This document shows, piece by piece, positions 21,106 to 33,448 of a DNA stretch of 51,805 nt (positions are counted from its first letter, which is position 1; each line of letters begins with the position of its first letter). The stretch lies in assembly GCA_013054445.1 (NCBI GenBank), contig JAAMPI010000209.1, forward strand, positions 1 to 51,805, written 5' to 3'. The notes below the pieces were generated by a model, which saw only the letters and a program-made list of their open reading frames with translations, was not told the origin of the DNA and ran no database searches. The DNA comes from Cudoniella acicularis (lineage: Eukaryota > Ascomycota > Leotiomycetes > Helotiales > Helotiaceae). A program made the position numbers and the translations under genes.

Positions 21106-24100
21106 ATGTCATATATCACTGTATCCGTGTCAGGAATCGGGCCAACAGCTCGGGAGAGCGACGTTCGGGAATATTTCGAGACGAGGCTGCCAGGATGCGA
21201 ACCTGTTGTCAGTCCCTTTGCAAACGAACCTCACGGTGCTTTAAAGCGCACCACAGTCACGTTCAAGCATAATAATAAGAAGGAGTGCAAGAGGGCGGTC
21301 CAGAGACTGGTTGAAAATGGTGATCTCCTTAGAGATGCAGCAGGATTCTCGTCCGCGATTGAGATCGACGAATATTTCCACGACTTAACCATCCTCGCAG
21401 GTAAACTTACTAAACCAACATTTGAGTAAGTTTCTTCTCAAGAGTTTCCCCCAAGTCCGACTCACTGATATGCCACAGTGTTTGTTTCGTTCATGGACAG
21501 GGTGGCTCTGCTTTCAACTCTTTCGCCACAGAACCACACGACCACAAGGAGATGAAAATGTGGGCTCGAGATTTCTTACCGGAAACACTGGACGACCCTT
21601 CACTTGGGAATGGCCGCTATATGACATATGGATACCCGTCGGAATTATTGTATGCTGAAAGCAACAAAATTTCAGAAAAGGTCGAAAAGAGAGCGATAAG
21701 TCTACTTCAAGCACTTGTACAGTCAAGGGAGGAGGTAAGTGACATCTTTTAGGACCGAATAGAAGGATTGATTGTTTTTAGAAAAGTTACCGACCTATAT
21801 TTTTCATCTGTGACGGCTTTGGGGGGCTAGTAGTAGCCCAGGTGAGTGCTTGTCTATCCAATTAAGTCAAAGGAAACCACTGACATTATGCTACAAGGCC
21901 ATGCTACACATAATACGAGAAACAAAAGAAATCACCCAGGACTGCGAGCTCAAAAAAGCGCTCTCTCCGTCTGGAAACTGCTTGATCAAAGGTGTCACCT
22001 TTTTTGGGGCCCCTTCAAAAGCTAATAGCTCTCCAAATCCACTAACAACGCTTGCTCGTTGCCTGAGACTTCCTTTTTCATCACACAGTAGTTCATTCAA
22101 TACTCGCCACCAATGGCTAGAGGACATTCTTTATGAGCTCGAGGAACGAACTGCAAGACTGGACATACCTGTTCGTATCTTTTACGAGCAGCGATCTGGT
22201 GGGCTCGGGATATTTAAACCACTCGTAAGTATGGATAGGTCTAATGATGCAAAATACAGCTAATAATTTAGACCGATCGCGACTCCGGAGAGGAAAAAGT
22301 CGCAGATAACCTTGTCGCAATCGGAATTCCGCAAAAGGCGAGTGAGATGGCCAAATTCAAGAGTGCCAAAGACCATACCTACGAAAAGATTGTATCTCCG
22401 TCACTTCGATCGGATATCCATAACGCATTGCGTTCTCATCAAGAACATATGTCGCAGCTGAATATCCATCAACAGCACCACGTTTCCTTCGCCGAGTCAC
22501 CAAGTTCAGAGGAACCACCACTCCCAACTACGGATGAATTGGCACTCGGGCACGTAGACGAAGAAAAGCAAGAAGCTGATTCAAAAATGGATTCTTATTC
22601 AGAAGACGACAAAACCTGGTTACAGGAACTTGTGGCCGGGTTACAAAAGACTGATGATCGACGAAAACTTCCTCAACGGGAAGATGGCATTGACGGCACA
22701 CAAAAGGCTTGTCAATGGCTGCTGTGCAATGAAAAGTACAAAGAATTCGTGGCATCGCCGCAAAGAGACATCCTTATCATTGAAGGCGGGCCTGGGACTG
22801 GTAAAAGCGTCTTGGCTAAATTCCTTACCACGCATCTAAGACTAGACGCCACGAACAATCCTGGACCAGCAAATGAGATTTATTTGCCGTCAACGATTAC
22901 CACGGGGATCTTTGGTAGAAAAGAGGGTCTCGATAACACCCCAAAGGCTGTGGTCATGCAACTCCTGCATCAATTAGTGCAGAAGAGTCCAGAAGCAGTG
23001 TACTCAGCAGCATTTACTGGGGGTAAACAGACTGGTGCAGGACAGGATTTTGAATTCTATTGGACGATTTTTGCGAAAGCTCTGACACTCCTGAAGGTCA
23101 ACCATTTCTGTATCATAGATGGGCTGGATGAGTATATTCGACACCAAAAACTCACCCAGTCAACGAAGTTGGCTGCCGACGAAAATATGGAAGAATTCCT
23201 GGAACGGCTTTGGAAGCTTGCAAAAGAGTCTAGTAAAGCCGGACAAAATTGTCGCACCAAATTTGTACTTACCTATCGAGACAAGAGGGAAATCGGGATA
23301 AGCGATGAAGGGAAGAAGTTACTGAAAATAGACGGATCCATTATCGACAGTGTGAGGTTGGCGGTTGCCGAAAAAGTCAACAAGTTGGCGACCAACCACG
23401 AGGTTTCTTCGGAAAATGAGCATTCTATTACGGAGGAAATACTTCAAAGATGTGGACCAATCTTCCAAAAATGTGTCACAGCCGTCAAGATTCTTGACCA
23501 GTCTCGATCTCTCGATCTGAATGACCCTATTGCGGTCCGGATGGCTTTGGACCCATTCAGCTTCAAGGATTATGACACTATTTATACTCAAGTACTGGAA
23601 CAAATACCCCCTCAAGACCATGAAATGTGCGCCAAAATTCTTCGAATTCTCTACTTCACACGGGCCTATGTTGATCTTGGCTTCTTGCAACATGCATTAA
23701 TTGTAGGCAAAAGCAATCCGTCAGTTCAAGACTTGGATTCACATTTATCAAAAGCGGAGATTTATTCCTTCATTCGAAGGAACCTGGGGCCACTGGTCAA
23801 GTTTCGGAGCGACGGGAATATTGAATTGGACCACCAAACTACATATGAGTTTCTCGGAGGTTTGTCGGATCGAAAATATCGCGTGTACAGCTGCGAAAAG
23901 AAAGAAGGTCATTTGCATCTAGCGTTGATCTGCCTGCGTTACCTCACACTCTGGAGACATCGTCAGCTAAGCAAAGTCGAAATTGCAGCCTGCAAAGGAG
24001 ATCGAACCCTTGCAGCTTACCGAAAAGCTTCAACGATGATTTACTACGCAAGCAATAATTGGCAATTTCATGTGCGTGAAGCAGCCGAGCTTATCAAACC

Positions 24101-26861
24101 CGATCCGTACTTTGCAGCCCTCGAAAAACTACTGCAAATTAGAGAAATGGGCGATGGGAGCGCAGCTATTCGAAGTAAAGAGCAACTTTTTCTGGATTTC
24201 CATTATATGAGGCTTCTGAGCTCTGTCGACGGAGATCCGTACGAGGCTGTCTCTAAGCCCGAGCCTTTGGACCAAATCCACCTTTTGGCTATCCATAACA
24301 TGACGCATGTGTTGTCAACTTACTTACAACCGATAAGTCGCCCGGAACGCCGACAACGGATGCATTGGGTCTCCCCAAAGAAAATCTTGGTAGACCAACC
24401 GTCCTTCAGCATCCAAATTCAAGACACGGTCGGTGGAACGCCACTCCACTATGCCTGTGTCAATGGGCATATTGAGTTCGTTAAGTTGCTCCTAGATGCA
24501 GGTGCAAAGGGCAATATTCTAGATAATGACGGCTACAGCGCATTTGACAATGCTCTTGACTCTCGCAATGAAGCTATCGCAGAACTCGTGATGCGGAAAG
24601 GCCAAGAATTTGGAGATTGGGATATAAAACACGGCTCTGAGAACCTCCGTTTTGCAGCCTATCTTGGTTATTCGAACATACTGAAGGCCCTCCTGGAGAA
24701 CAAGGTTGATCCAAACTCGAAGTATGAAGGAGACTTCACGTCTACCCACCATTCAGCACAAAATGGTCATCCAGAGTGTCTCAAGTTACTACTAGCGGCA
24801 GGTGGTCAGCTAGAGGCAATGACCAGCAAAGAACGATTCACACCACTTCATTTAGCAGCTTCTAGGAATTTCGATCTCGCTGACGGAAATGGCCATTTCG
24901 AATGCATCAAAATTATGTTTCAATTCTCTCCAGGCTTGAACCCATCGCCTCGCACCAGTCCGGACTCATTTAATGCGGGTATTACTCCGACAGGTATCGC
25001 AGCTATGAGAGGCTACTTGGATGTGTTCAACTTCTTGAAAGTGAAGGAAAAGGAGCCCAGCAAAAATGATGCCGGCGATCTCCCAATTCATTTAGCAATT
25101 CAACATGGTGGTCACATGTGTATCATTCGTCAATTGGTTGAAGATGGGGCAGATTTAAATGCGGAAACAAAATGCAGACGAACCCCGTTACATTTGGCAG
25201 CTATGTACGGCCATTTTGAGATATACAGCTATCTCTTAAGCCATGGCGCCGAACCTCGACCAGATGAGTATGGCAATCTTCCAGTTCACATGGCTGCGTC
25301 GAATGACAGTATGCCTATCTTGGAACTGTTTGATGGTAGCCCGGAAATAAGCACTCGTACCAAAACTGGAACAACACCATTCCATTTAGCAGCTCATTGC
25401 GGCCAATTACCTGCTTTCAGGTGGTTGAGGTCACGTGGAGCTGAAGATCCTCGAGATGATGACGGACGTCTTGCGATTCACAGGGCAACTAGTGCAGGGC
25501 GTAGCAACATAATTCGAGAGTACAAAGGTAGTGCCGACTTGAATACGCTCATGGCTGAGCAATGGCTTCCGATCCATCTTGCGGCCTCAAATGGGCATTT
25601 AGAAGCCATCAAGGTGTTAAAGGGTTTTGGTGCTGAACTCGATGCTCTTTCGCAAAAGCCACCGGTGCCCAAAAATGGGATTCGGTGGTACTCAAGCACT
25701 GCTCTTGGATTGGCTGTGCAGAGAGGTCATGAAGACGTTGCAAATTATCTCCTGGATGAAGGCTGTTGTTATACCAACTGTGGGCCGACAGGAGATTCTT
25801 TACTCTCCTGGGCGGCTTACAGCAACTCAAAGCTTGTTTTCTTACGACTCATCGATAATGGCTCGGATCCCTTTCAACGAAACTGTTCCGGAGAGACTGG
25901 TTTCCACCGGGCAGCTTCCCATGGCAGTTTACCTGTATGCGAAGAGTACTTGAGATTATGTCGCGAACGGTTCGTCACTATCAACATCGAAACAGACCTG
26001 GGCGAGACACCTCTCCACTTTGCGTTGAGACGACGTAAAGTAGAGGTGGCGAAGCGCCTCATGGACGAAGGTGCCGATATCAACCATCGATCTGCATATG
26101 GCTATTCAGCACTAATTCTCGCCGGGCTGTCCAAGGACCCAGAGCTCATACAATATTTGCTCAACTCCGGAGCACAAGTTAACGTTCCAGAGGGCACATG
26201 CAATACAACCGCGTTGTTTGTGGCAACTTACTCCAAAGATCTTGAGACATGCAAGCTTCTCGTCTCCAGCGGTGCAAATGTCAACGCTCGAACGACAGAC
26301 GATCACACTGCCCTGATCGCCGCAGCAGACTATTACAATAAAGAGATCATCGAATATCTTCTCTCACAAGGCGCGGATCCGGGAATAGTAAACAAGTTTG
26401 GAAGGAACTTTTTCGACTACATGGAAAACTATCCTCCAATTTTCAAACTCCTTGAGCTGCATCTCCCAAAACGCCAAATAACAACGGCCCTGGAAAAGGA
26501 CGAAATATGTAAAGCATATATCCGTACCTGCCTATCCAAACTACCGGCTCGCATCCTCGAAGGTGACATAATCTCGAAGATGAAATCATCCTTCATAATA
26601 TCAACCATAGCCGAAGGCCTCTTCTACCTCAAAGAATGGGATCTCGCGCGCCTAACCCACGAAATCAGAGTGATGGACTATCCCTGGTACAGGCGGCAGA
26701 CGTCGGAAACGTGTCGGGTTTGCGACAGGGAGGAGGGCTTCAAGACGTCTTGGTACTGTAAGGATTGTCCGACGGCGAGGAGCATGTGCAAAGAGTGTTT
26801 TGAGACGAGGACGGCGGAGAAGATTATGGTTGGTTGTGATATGAGGCATGAGTTTTTTTGA
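21106..26861 (+). CDS. NLR-like receptor: alpha/beta-hydrolase-like, NACHT, ankyrin repeats, cysteine-rich C-terminus
   Basis: Five exons: 21106-21425, 21479-21734, 21782-21841, 21898-22224 and 22272-26861; all phases agree, giving 1850 residues. The start ATG has context TCACGATGTC. Residues 1-100 form a small beta-alpha fold with RRM-like spacing (ITVSVSGIG, TTVTFKH, RAVQRL). An alpha/beta-hydrolase-like domain follows (about 108-345: VCFVHGQGG, elbow ICDGFGGL near 201-208, FFGAPSKAN). The elbow has glycine where the nucleophile serine should be. The NACHT NTPase has P-loop GGPGTGKS (near 492-500) and Walker B FCIIDGLDEY. Residues about 1040-1700 are ankyrin repeats (TPLHYAC, TPLHLAA, IHLAASNGH). 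The end has CRVCD...WYCKDCP...CKECF, a ZZ/RING-like zinc site. NACHT-ankyrin proteins are typical fungal NLRs in nonself recognition. The frame stops in HEFF at a T7 run; a decayed extension follows (26862-27163). Confidence 0.87.
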
Positions 26862-27163
26862 GGTTGGGGGCGAGGAATGGGCGGGTTTGAAGTGGGGGAC
26901 TGTGGATAGGGGGGGGGAAGACGCTGGATCAGTTTATTGGGGAGTTGAAGGTTAGGTTTGGGGTGGCGGTTTCTGGTGGGGAGGAAGATGATGAAGAAAA
27001 TGGGGGTGAGGGTGGGAGTGAAGGAGTAGACTCTGCTTTGCCGGAAGCGGGCGAAGGTGAGAATAGTGAGAGTAGAAGTGAGGTGGCAATAAGAACGAGA
27101 GAGGAGGCTCCAAGGGAACGGCCACCACCACCGGAGGACTTGGACAGGACTTGTGCTGCTTGA
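26862..27163 (+). pseudogene. Out-of-frame C-terminal extension of the NACHT-ankyrin receptor
   Basis: Directly after the stop codon the sequence still reads like protein in other frames. In one frame the stop region becomes EVGGEEWAGLKWGTVDR. After a G9 run, another frame gives TLDQFIGELKVRFGV and then an acidic Glu/Gly-rich tail ending at 27163. In related fungal receptors the cysteine-rich HEF motif is commonly followed by a short segment ending in a similar helix. Two homopolymers (T7 near 26852-26858, G9 near 26909-26917) mark the breaks. The reading is inferred from pattern memory of the family, not from a search. Confidence 0.5.
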
Positions 27164-28037
27164 TAATTTCTTGTATTTACGTATACCATGATAACATGAC
27201 TTTTGATTTAATTCCCATCGTATTACCTTAGAGTTGGACAATATTTGGAAGTCTCATTTAGAACAATGGAATCTCGAGGAAAAGGGAGCAAGGTCAGTGG
27301 CGGGGTAAAGGGGCCCGCTAATTACAGCGGCTGAGCTTTGTAATTAGCGAGCAACAACGCCATGCGCCGATCCTGCACTTGGTACGGTAAATGCGTCCGA
27401 TCTAGTTCTACTGTGTATTTGTGAGCATGAAAGCCAGTATCCGAGCACTCTATTCTCCTAGCGTGTGATTGTAAATACGCCACCATGATAAAAGTTCCCG
27501 GTCCCTGCTAAACTTCTATTTACGATTTCTTGTAATACACAAATATTAATTTAGTTTTTCGATATTAATCTAGAGGGATTGATTTAAATAAAGTATATTA
27601 TTTTTGTAATGTAGTAAAGTGGATTCATTGGGATACTTCTCAATTTAGTCTCCGCTAAAAGATTTTGCTTCTCGAAGCCTGCTGTGCTTTTGGTGAGAAT
27701 CGAATGAGTAAGACACTCTTAGTGGTGATTGCCGAGGGCTACTGCTCTTTGAGTCAAAGGGCCTCTTCCATTTGTTCTCTTTGTAGGTGAATGTTGTTCC
27801 ACAATGTCATTCATTATCCATGCAGTCACTGGAGAACCTCTATGAATATAGAACAACCATTTAGAACATTCATAAGAGCTTACTTACTATTAACCACACT
27901 TCTAAACGTCAATCACATCCTCTCAACATTTCCCACAAGCATTCTTCTCTCCTACTTATAAAACTTCACGTCACTTCATAACAACCTTAGAACCCGACAA
28001 GTAACCAAGCAAAATAAAATCATCCCAAGTCTCAAAA
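27164..28037. other. Intergenic, no supported gene
   Basis: This holds the likely 3' end of the receptor gene and an AT-rich stretch near 27530-27610. No coding signal is seen on either strand. Confidence 0.55.
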
Positions 28038-28607
28038 ATGGCCAATAACTCAACCGAACAAAAACAAGTCAGCGACAAACACATATCTGCTACCCACCCC
28101 CCCAATCCTCCGCAGCTCAATATACCTAACCTTCAGCGCCCCCCAAGTAAACGACTACCACCGCTCTATTTTCATAACCCACCCCTCCACACGCGACGGG
28201 ACACTCTTCCACGCCGTTCACACTCCCTCTACAGGCTAGAGTTGCCAACGTCGTGAAGTCTCCAACCTCTTGAAAGCGCACTCTCTTGTTCTTCTCTACC
28301 ATCTAGGCTCTTATAATCCAAGTTTAGGTATAACTGTGGAGCAGTGGTTTGAGTTGTGTGAGAGGGTGTTGTTGGGGGTTAGTATGGAGGTTGAGGGAAG
28401 GAGGGTGATTTGGTAGAGAGGTTGGGGAATAAGGAGTTAGGGGGGTATAGTTGTGTGGTTTGGATTGTGGATGCTGTTGGGGGGTTGGTGGAGAATAGAT
28501 TCGTTAAATTGGAGGGAGAGGGTGTTGAATAGGCGCATATGACAGCGAGGTTGGTGGCGGGACCGGCTGATGGGAGGGAGGTGGTTTGGAAGGATCATGG
28601 GGGTTGA
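28038..28607 (+). pseudogene. Decayed gene of a small fungal protein family (about 190 codons)
   Basis: An ATG at 28038 opens a frame that shifts at a C7 run near 28101-28107. After the shift the sequence reads RSSIYLTFSAPQVNDYHRSI and FITHPSTRDGTLFHAVHTPS, then a TAG, then SNLLKAHSLVLLYHLGSY. After another TAG and a G6 run it reads YSCVVWIVDAVGGLVENRF, then a third stop. The order (small beta strands, HAV..P..G, then CxxW...A) resembles a family of short fungal proteins of unknown function. With at least two frameshifts and two or three stops it cannot be functional as written. Confidence 0.6.
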
Positions 28608-30173
28608 GGGTTGTGAATTGATATAGCGACGTTTGGGGATGTGAAATGGTTGTTTTCTTCTAGATAATCTCTGACTGTTTTTGTAGTAGTTATTTGTATA
28701 TAAGATATTAGATAGTTTACTATTTAGAAATATGTCTACCCCAGTACCTATTTCGATCTCCTTGATTAAATTTGATCAAGATCATAAAAATATTTCCCCG
28801 GCTTTGTAGATGTCTCTTCTGTAGTCTAGATCTTAATTGCGTTTTATATTTTATAGTGTCGGCAACTCTACTCGGACAATAAGTAGCAGCCCCTATTCTG
28901 CGCCTTTCCCCCTTCGCTTAGCACATTGTGCTAATTCAGCGTGCAAAGTATACCTGTGCGGACTCAGCGTAAAATATAAAATGAAAAGGTTTTCAGATCT
29001 CTAGTTAGTTGATTTGAAGTCCCTGTTTATGAAGTTCCTGCTCTGTAAAATCCCCCCCCCCCAAAAAGGAGACAAATATTGTGCGAGAGTTATATCGTAA
29101 TGCAAACGTTTTAGAGTATGTAGCGCGCTCTTTGCAGGGAGTTTTCGCTGTATTTTAGCGATAAATGCGCTGTAGGAAGCACACTCGAAGCCTAAAAAAA
29201 GGCTTTGCGACGTCCGCGCCTGTTAACTGTTACATCAAATTCACGAATAGATTGATGTGCGAAGCCTTTCTAAAAATTAAGAACTTGATTTTTCTTGCGC
29301 GAATATTTGATCGCATTATGCTTTAATAAATTGTGATTTTCGCAGAGAGGGACGTCCTGATTGTTATTGGGTTGCGATGCTAAGCGAGAAGAAGGGGGCG
29401 GGGAATATACTTCATGGTGGAAAGACAGGGCCAGGAAGTGGGTTTCCAGACTGATCATTCGACATACTAATAAAGTTTATACTTTTAAGCTAAATTACTT
29501 TCTTATGTGCCGCATTTTAGGTTTGGGCGCGGTTCTACGGATTGCTCGTTTCATTCTTGAGAGTGGTGACAGACATTGCAGGTACGTTAAAACAAGGGTT
29601 AGCGATGCCTCGTATGGGAGGGCTTCGAACCCCGAACGTTCTAATTGCGTCAGTTATTTTCCTATTTTATCTCAATTAAACTGAAGGAGCCTCTAACTGC
29701 ACAGCAATTCTCGTGTTTCCCGCCTAGTTACGGAGTGTGGTTCTGTATTGGCTGGATAATACGCAACCGAGACTGATGAATTCTCCCTACAAATGCGCAG
29801 CAGAATGGGGCTGACTATACTCAGGACCGGAAAACGTGAGACAATCATACCAACACTCTTGACTTAGCCTTAAACGTGCCTACAGAATTCATATATGTAA
29901 ATACTTTATTACATCTCGATCCATTTTTGCAAACCCTTTGCACTGCACACTGCAGAACGCTAGATTCTCATCCACGGTCCATTTCCCTTACACCTCGCAT
30001 GTAGTAGCAAAGTTTCTCAACGAGATAAAGCGTCATCTGTGAACCTGAAATAATATTCACATGGAAAAAGCTAGTTTTTAATAGCTCCGATATATTCAGC
30101 TGCAGCCCAAGATGACTCCCAAGAGGCGAACTTACCCAGCCCAGATATTTCCACAGAACTAGAAAACCTTCAA
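28608..30173. other. Intergenic, low-complexity, no supported gene
   Basis: Contains a C10 run near 29051-29060 and AT-rich tracts. The frame at 29361-29684 shows no motif. Just before 30174 the next gene's frame stays open back to about 30080 (QDDSQEANLPSPDISTELENLQ reads like a genuine N-terminus in parts), so an upstream exon of that gene may end here after a TTCAG or TGCAG acceptor. Confidence 0.45.
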
Positions 30174-31970
30174 ATGAGAGGACGATACGCTGACATCGGC
30201 CTGAATTTCTTCGTCGTGACCATCCCGATGCTGTCATTTGCAATTATGATTCTCTTTATAATATTCTATTATCGGCTCGAGCACACTCAAAGTCCGTTTC
30301 CAAATCTGCAAATTGATAATGCCAATGATGAGAAGATGATATTTTATGTGGACTTCAGTGCCACAAATCTAGCCTTCATCGCTTCTTGGTCGAGTAGTTT
30401 AGCAGCAATTTTGACCACTTCTGTGCTTTCACTTGCCGCCTACCTGATCTGCAAAAATTACTTACGAGGGGGAAGAGAAAATAATGAAGACAGACTTCTG
30501 ATTCCGTATCAGCTTGCTTTGACACTGAGGTTCTTCAATGGTGGTTCTTTGGGCGCTTTGTGGTCTTGGCTGAAATACCTATTCGGCTGGAGACGACAAA
30601 GAACACACAGGGAAGGGCCCTTACCGGGATAGGTTCAGTCGCGATGTTTTCAATCGCTCTTGCGTAAGTGTTCTGATCCGTTTCTAATAACACCAATTAA
30701 CGATATCAATAGAATACTTGTGTTCGCTGCCGATACTTGGCTACATGTCACCATGAAAACCACGGAATTCGTCCAGGTTACTACGTTGCCTACTGAGATT
30801 GATTACAGCTTGGGCCTAGCACTGGGATGTGCTATCAGTAACAACTCATACAACACAGCAGACGATAATTACCAATCTCAATATAACTTGAGCCCGGCTG
30901 TAACGAATACTTTTTCGGCGAACAGTTCGACGTCTTTGCAAGTACTTAACAATGTCTCCGATTCTATGGTGGTGCTCACTTACAACGCGACAACTCCGTA
31001 CAATTTTCTTGGTGTACCACCATCAGACACAGTCGCAGCTCGAGACTGGACCGCATACACGTTTGGAATGAGCACTCAGTGCAAGATCATTTCCGAGCAG
31101 TGCGACCTCCATGAGGAAGGCGGGGCCTCAACACCTTTTAATTGCACAAATGCTTTCGTGGGAGACCTTGCTAGTGGAGGTGCCTGGGAGAATCGATATT
31201 TCACTGATGAAACGATGAGCGACAACTTAATAAGAGCAGTGTCAAACCCTTATTATTTTGCCATTGCAGCAAACGCCAATTCAGGGGGTGGAGGGACGAT
31301 TCAAGCTGATGGAACAGAGATTGTAAGGCCTGGGCATGGCGGCGACGCTTTTGTTCTTCTTTGCACCACCACGGTATATGATGTCCAATATGACACTGTC
31401 AACAGCACCGTCACGCACTTTGTTCCAACAATTAGCAACGACTCCACTTCCAACATTTGGCAAGGATCGATGATCTTCGTAGGCAGCCCAGGAGATCCTA
31501 TGCTCCAGCAAGCAGAAAATCTGGCGACATTCAGCAAAATTACGCAAGAGCTCGCAGACAAGATAGCTCTAGCGTACAGCAAAGTCGCGCTGGCAATCGG
31601 CGCTCAGGGCGTGACTCCTCGGCCGGCTTTACAGGCTCAAGAAAGGCATTCACGCCTTGCCACTAGGGTTGAAGCTGCTCCTCTCTTCACCCTGGTGGGT
31701 GCACACCTGCTTTTCGTCATCATAGGAATCGTGCTTACTATACTTGAGCTTGCTACTTCGGGTGGAGAGGTTCGAGGATTTCAGGCGAGGCTCAGCATTG
31801 TTGGGATTGTTGCTGATAGATTCGAACGCTGGAGGGGAGTAAATGGAGTTCACGGGATGGACCATCATTTTGAGGAGAAGTTTGGAAATGGGAATATGAG
31901 GGTTGCGATTGATATGGAAGGAGGTAATGGATATGGGTATAACGTCTGGCCTGGGAATGGTAACAAATAA
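30174..31970 (+). CDS. Multi-pass fungal membrane protein with large glycosylated ectodomain (frameshifted)
   Basis: Exon 30174-30663, intron 30664-30712 (GTAAGT...TAG), exon 30713-31970. Membrane segments: FFVVTIPMLSFAIMILFIIF, a second at NLAFIASWSSSLAAILTTSV, a third at SVAMFSIALAILVFAADTWL and a fourth near the end (LFTLVGAHLLFVIIGIVL). Between the third and fourth lies a 300-residue, probably extracellular, domain with several N-glycosylation sites (NNSY, NSST, NVSD, NATT, NCTN) and cysteines. Function unknown; related large proteins are widespread in ascomycetes. Exon 1 changes frame around 30590-30620: WLKYLFGWRRQR reads in one frame, but ALTGIGSVAMFSIAL in another, and no intron fits. 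As written the first frame stops at 30632. The N-terminus may extend upstream through another exon. Confidence 0.62.
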
Positions 31971-33448
31971 TAAGGCTTGAGACTGAGAATCAGATTTAAT
32001 ATTCAGAAAAATTTCGGAAACTCTGAATTTTCTGACCCTATTGATGAAGAGTCAGGCAGCGGCGGCGGGCTAAATTGATACTTCGGGTCATGGGGGAAGT
32101 GTACCCGGAAGTCGAGCGTCAGTTTATGAGGTTATGTCGTAAAATCACAATTACGCCCAACACTTCAAAATAATTAAATAGCTAATAGATAAAAGAGATA
32201 CCCAAGAGTCTAGAACGAGAGACATTTGAGATTAGTTAAATCCTCTTTTATAATTATACCTTGTGGCAATTTAAAGTGTGATGTGTGTAGTGTCGTGCGG
32301 GTACTCCGTATTTAGACTCTTTCTGGCGCCGGCCGCTAAAAAAGCCGCGAAGGAAAATCAACATTCCAACGAATTAAAACCACCACAGAATATGACTTTC
32401 TCACAATTAATGCAATCTTCAGAAAAGAAGCTTAGAAACGCATGGAATTAATTCAAGAATTCCAGTGTGCACCAAAGCTCCAAAGTTTCGAAGTGTTGCA
32501 GCAGCTTCTAAATCCGCCCCACCAAAAGTCACGAGGCATAAATATTATAAAAATACCACCTGCCATGTCTAGAAACCTCGTAACCTCGGAGTTTCGAACG
32601 TAAGACTTTGTGTTTTATACGGTCGAGATGACATTTACACGTCGTAAAACTAGGCAACAGTCTCGTTAAGTTACGTTCAAACATCTACTGTACCAGACAT
32701 TTACGCATGCCTCGCGAGTATAATCAACCTCGCACACCCTTTTCAGCCCCCCCCCTCTCTCTTTTTCCCATGGCTCCCAATCCAACCCTATCGCCCACCA
32801 ACCAACCATTTCCCTCAAATTAAAACAAAAGCCAAACCCTTGGTACCGAGCGCGCTAGCCGGCAGAGCACAAAATGAGGCCTTGATACCCTTAGATTACG
32901 AATGCGGGGCAGCCAATAACAGCTCCTTGCTCTTTTCCCCAAATCCGGCAGACCGGGACACGTGGGTGCAAGTGCCGTGTGTGTTGAAAAGTTTGAAATG
33001 GGAAATGAACGAGAGATGAAAATCTGGGGTGCATAAATTGGAATGGAATGCAGCCGCGGGGTGGGGTAAATAGCGTGGCTGTTAGGTCACGACATGACAC
33101 ACACCGTCGTTGGGGGTGTGGATGGTGACATTTTGTGTGGAGGAGTTTTGTTGCTGGATTTATAGGGTTTGCTGTGAAAAATGGGCAGTTAATGTCGCAA
33201 TGGTGTAAGAAAGAGTTTTGTTGAGGAGTGTCTGATTTGAAAGTGCTCACGAATGAGAAGAAAATTGCAAAGTATACCCAGAAAAGAAATGGCGACAGCA
33301 AGGCATGAATGCCAAATATGCCGGCAAATAATGTAATACAATATTGAATATATTTCATCCCCGACTTTGAATCTCACTCTACAATCTACATCGGCCCTAT
33401 ATCTCCACGGGACAAAAAAAAAGACGCAAAAATGACAAGGCAGAACTA
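31971..33448. other. Intergenic, no supported gene
   Basis: Mixed composition with CT-rich and AT-rich tracts. Overlapping minus-strand frames at 32891-33467 have no motif and look like chance. A string near 32845-32875 recalls a tRNA A-box on the minus strand but no tRNA can be folded. Confidence 0.5.

Noticed and set aside
26945..27163. Independent small acidic gene downstream of the NACHT receptor
   Set aside because: Its first residues read as the continuation of the receptor's C-terminus in another frame, so a separate gene is less likely.
32845..32875. Minus-strand string resembling a tRNA D-arm/A-box
   Set aside because: No B-box or cloverleaf can be drawn.
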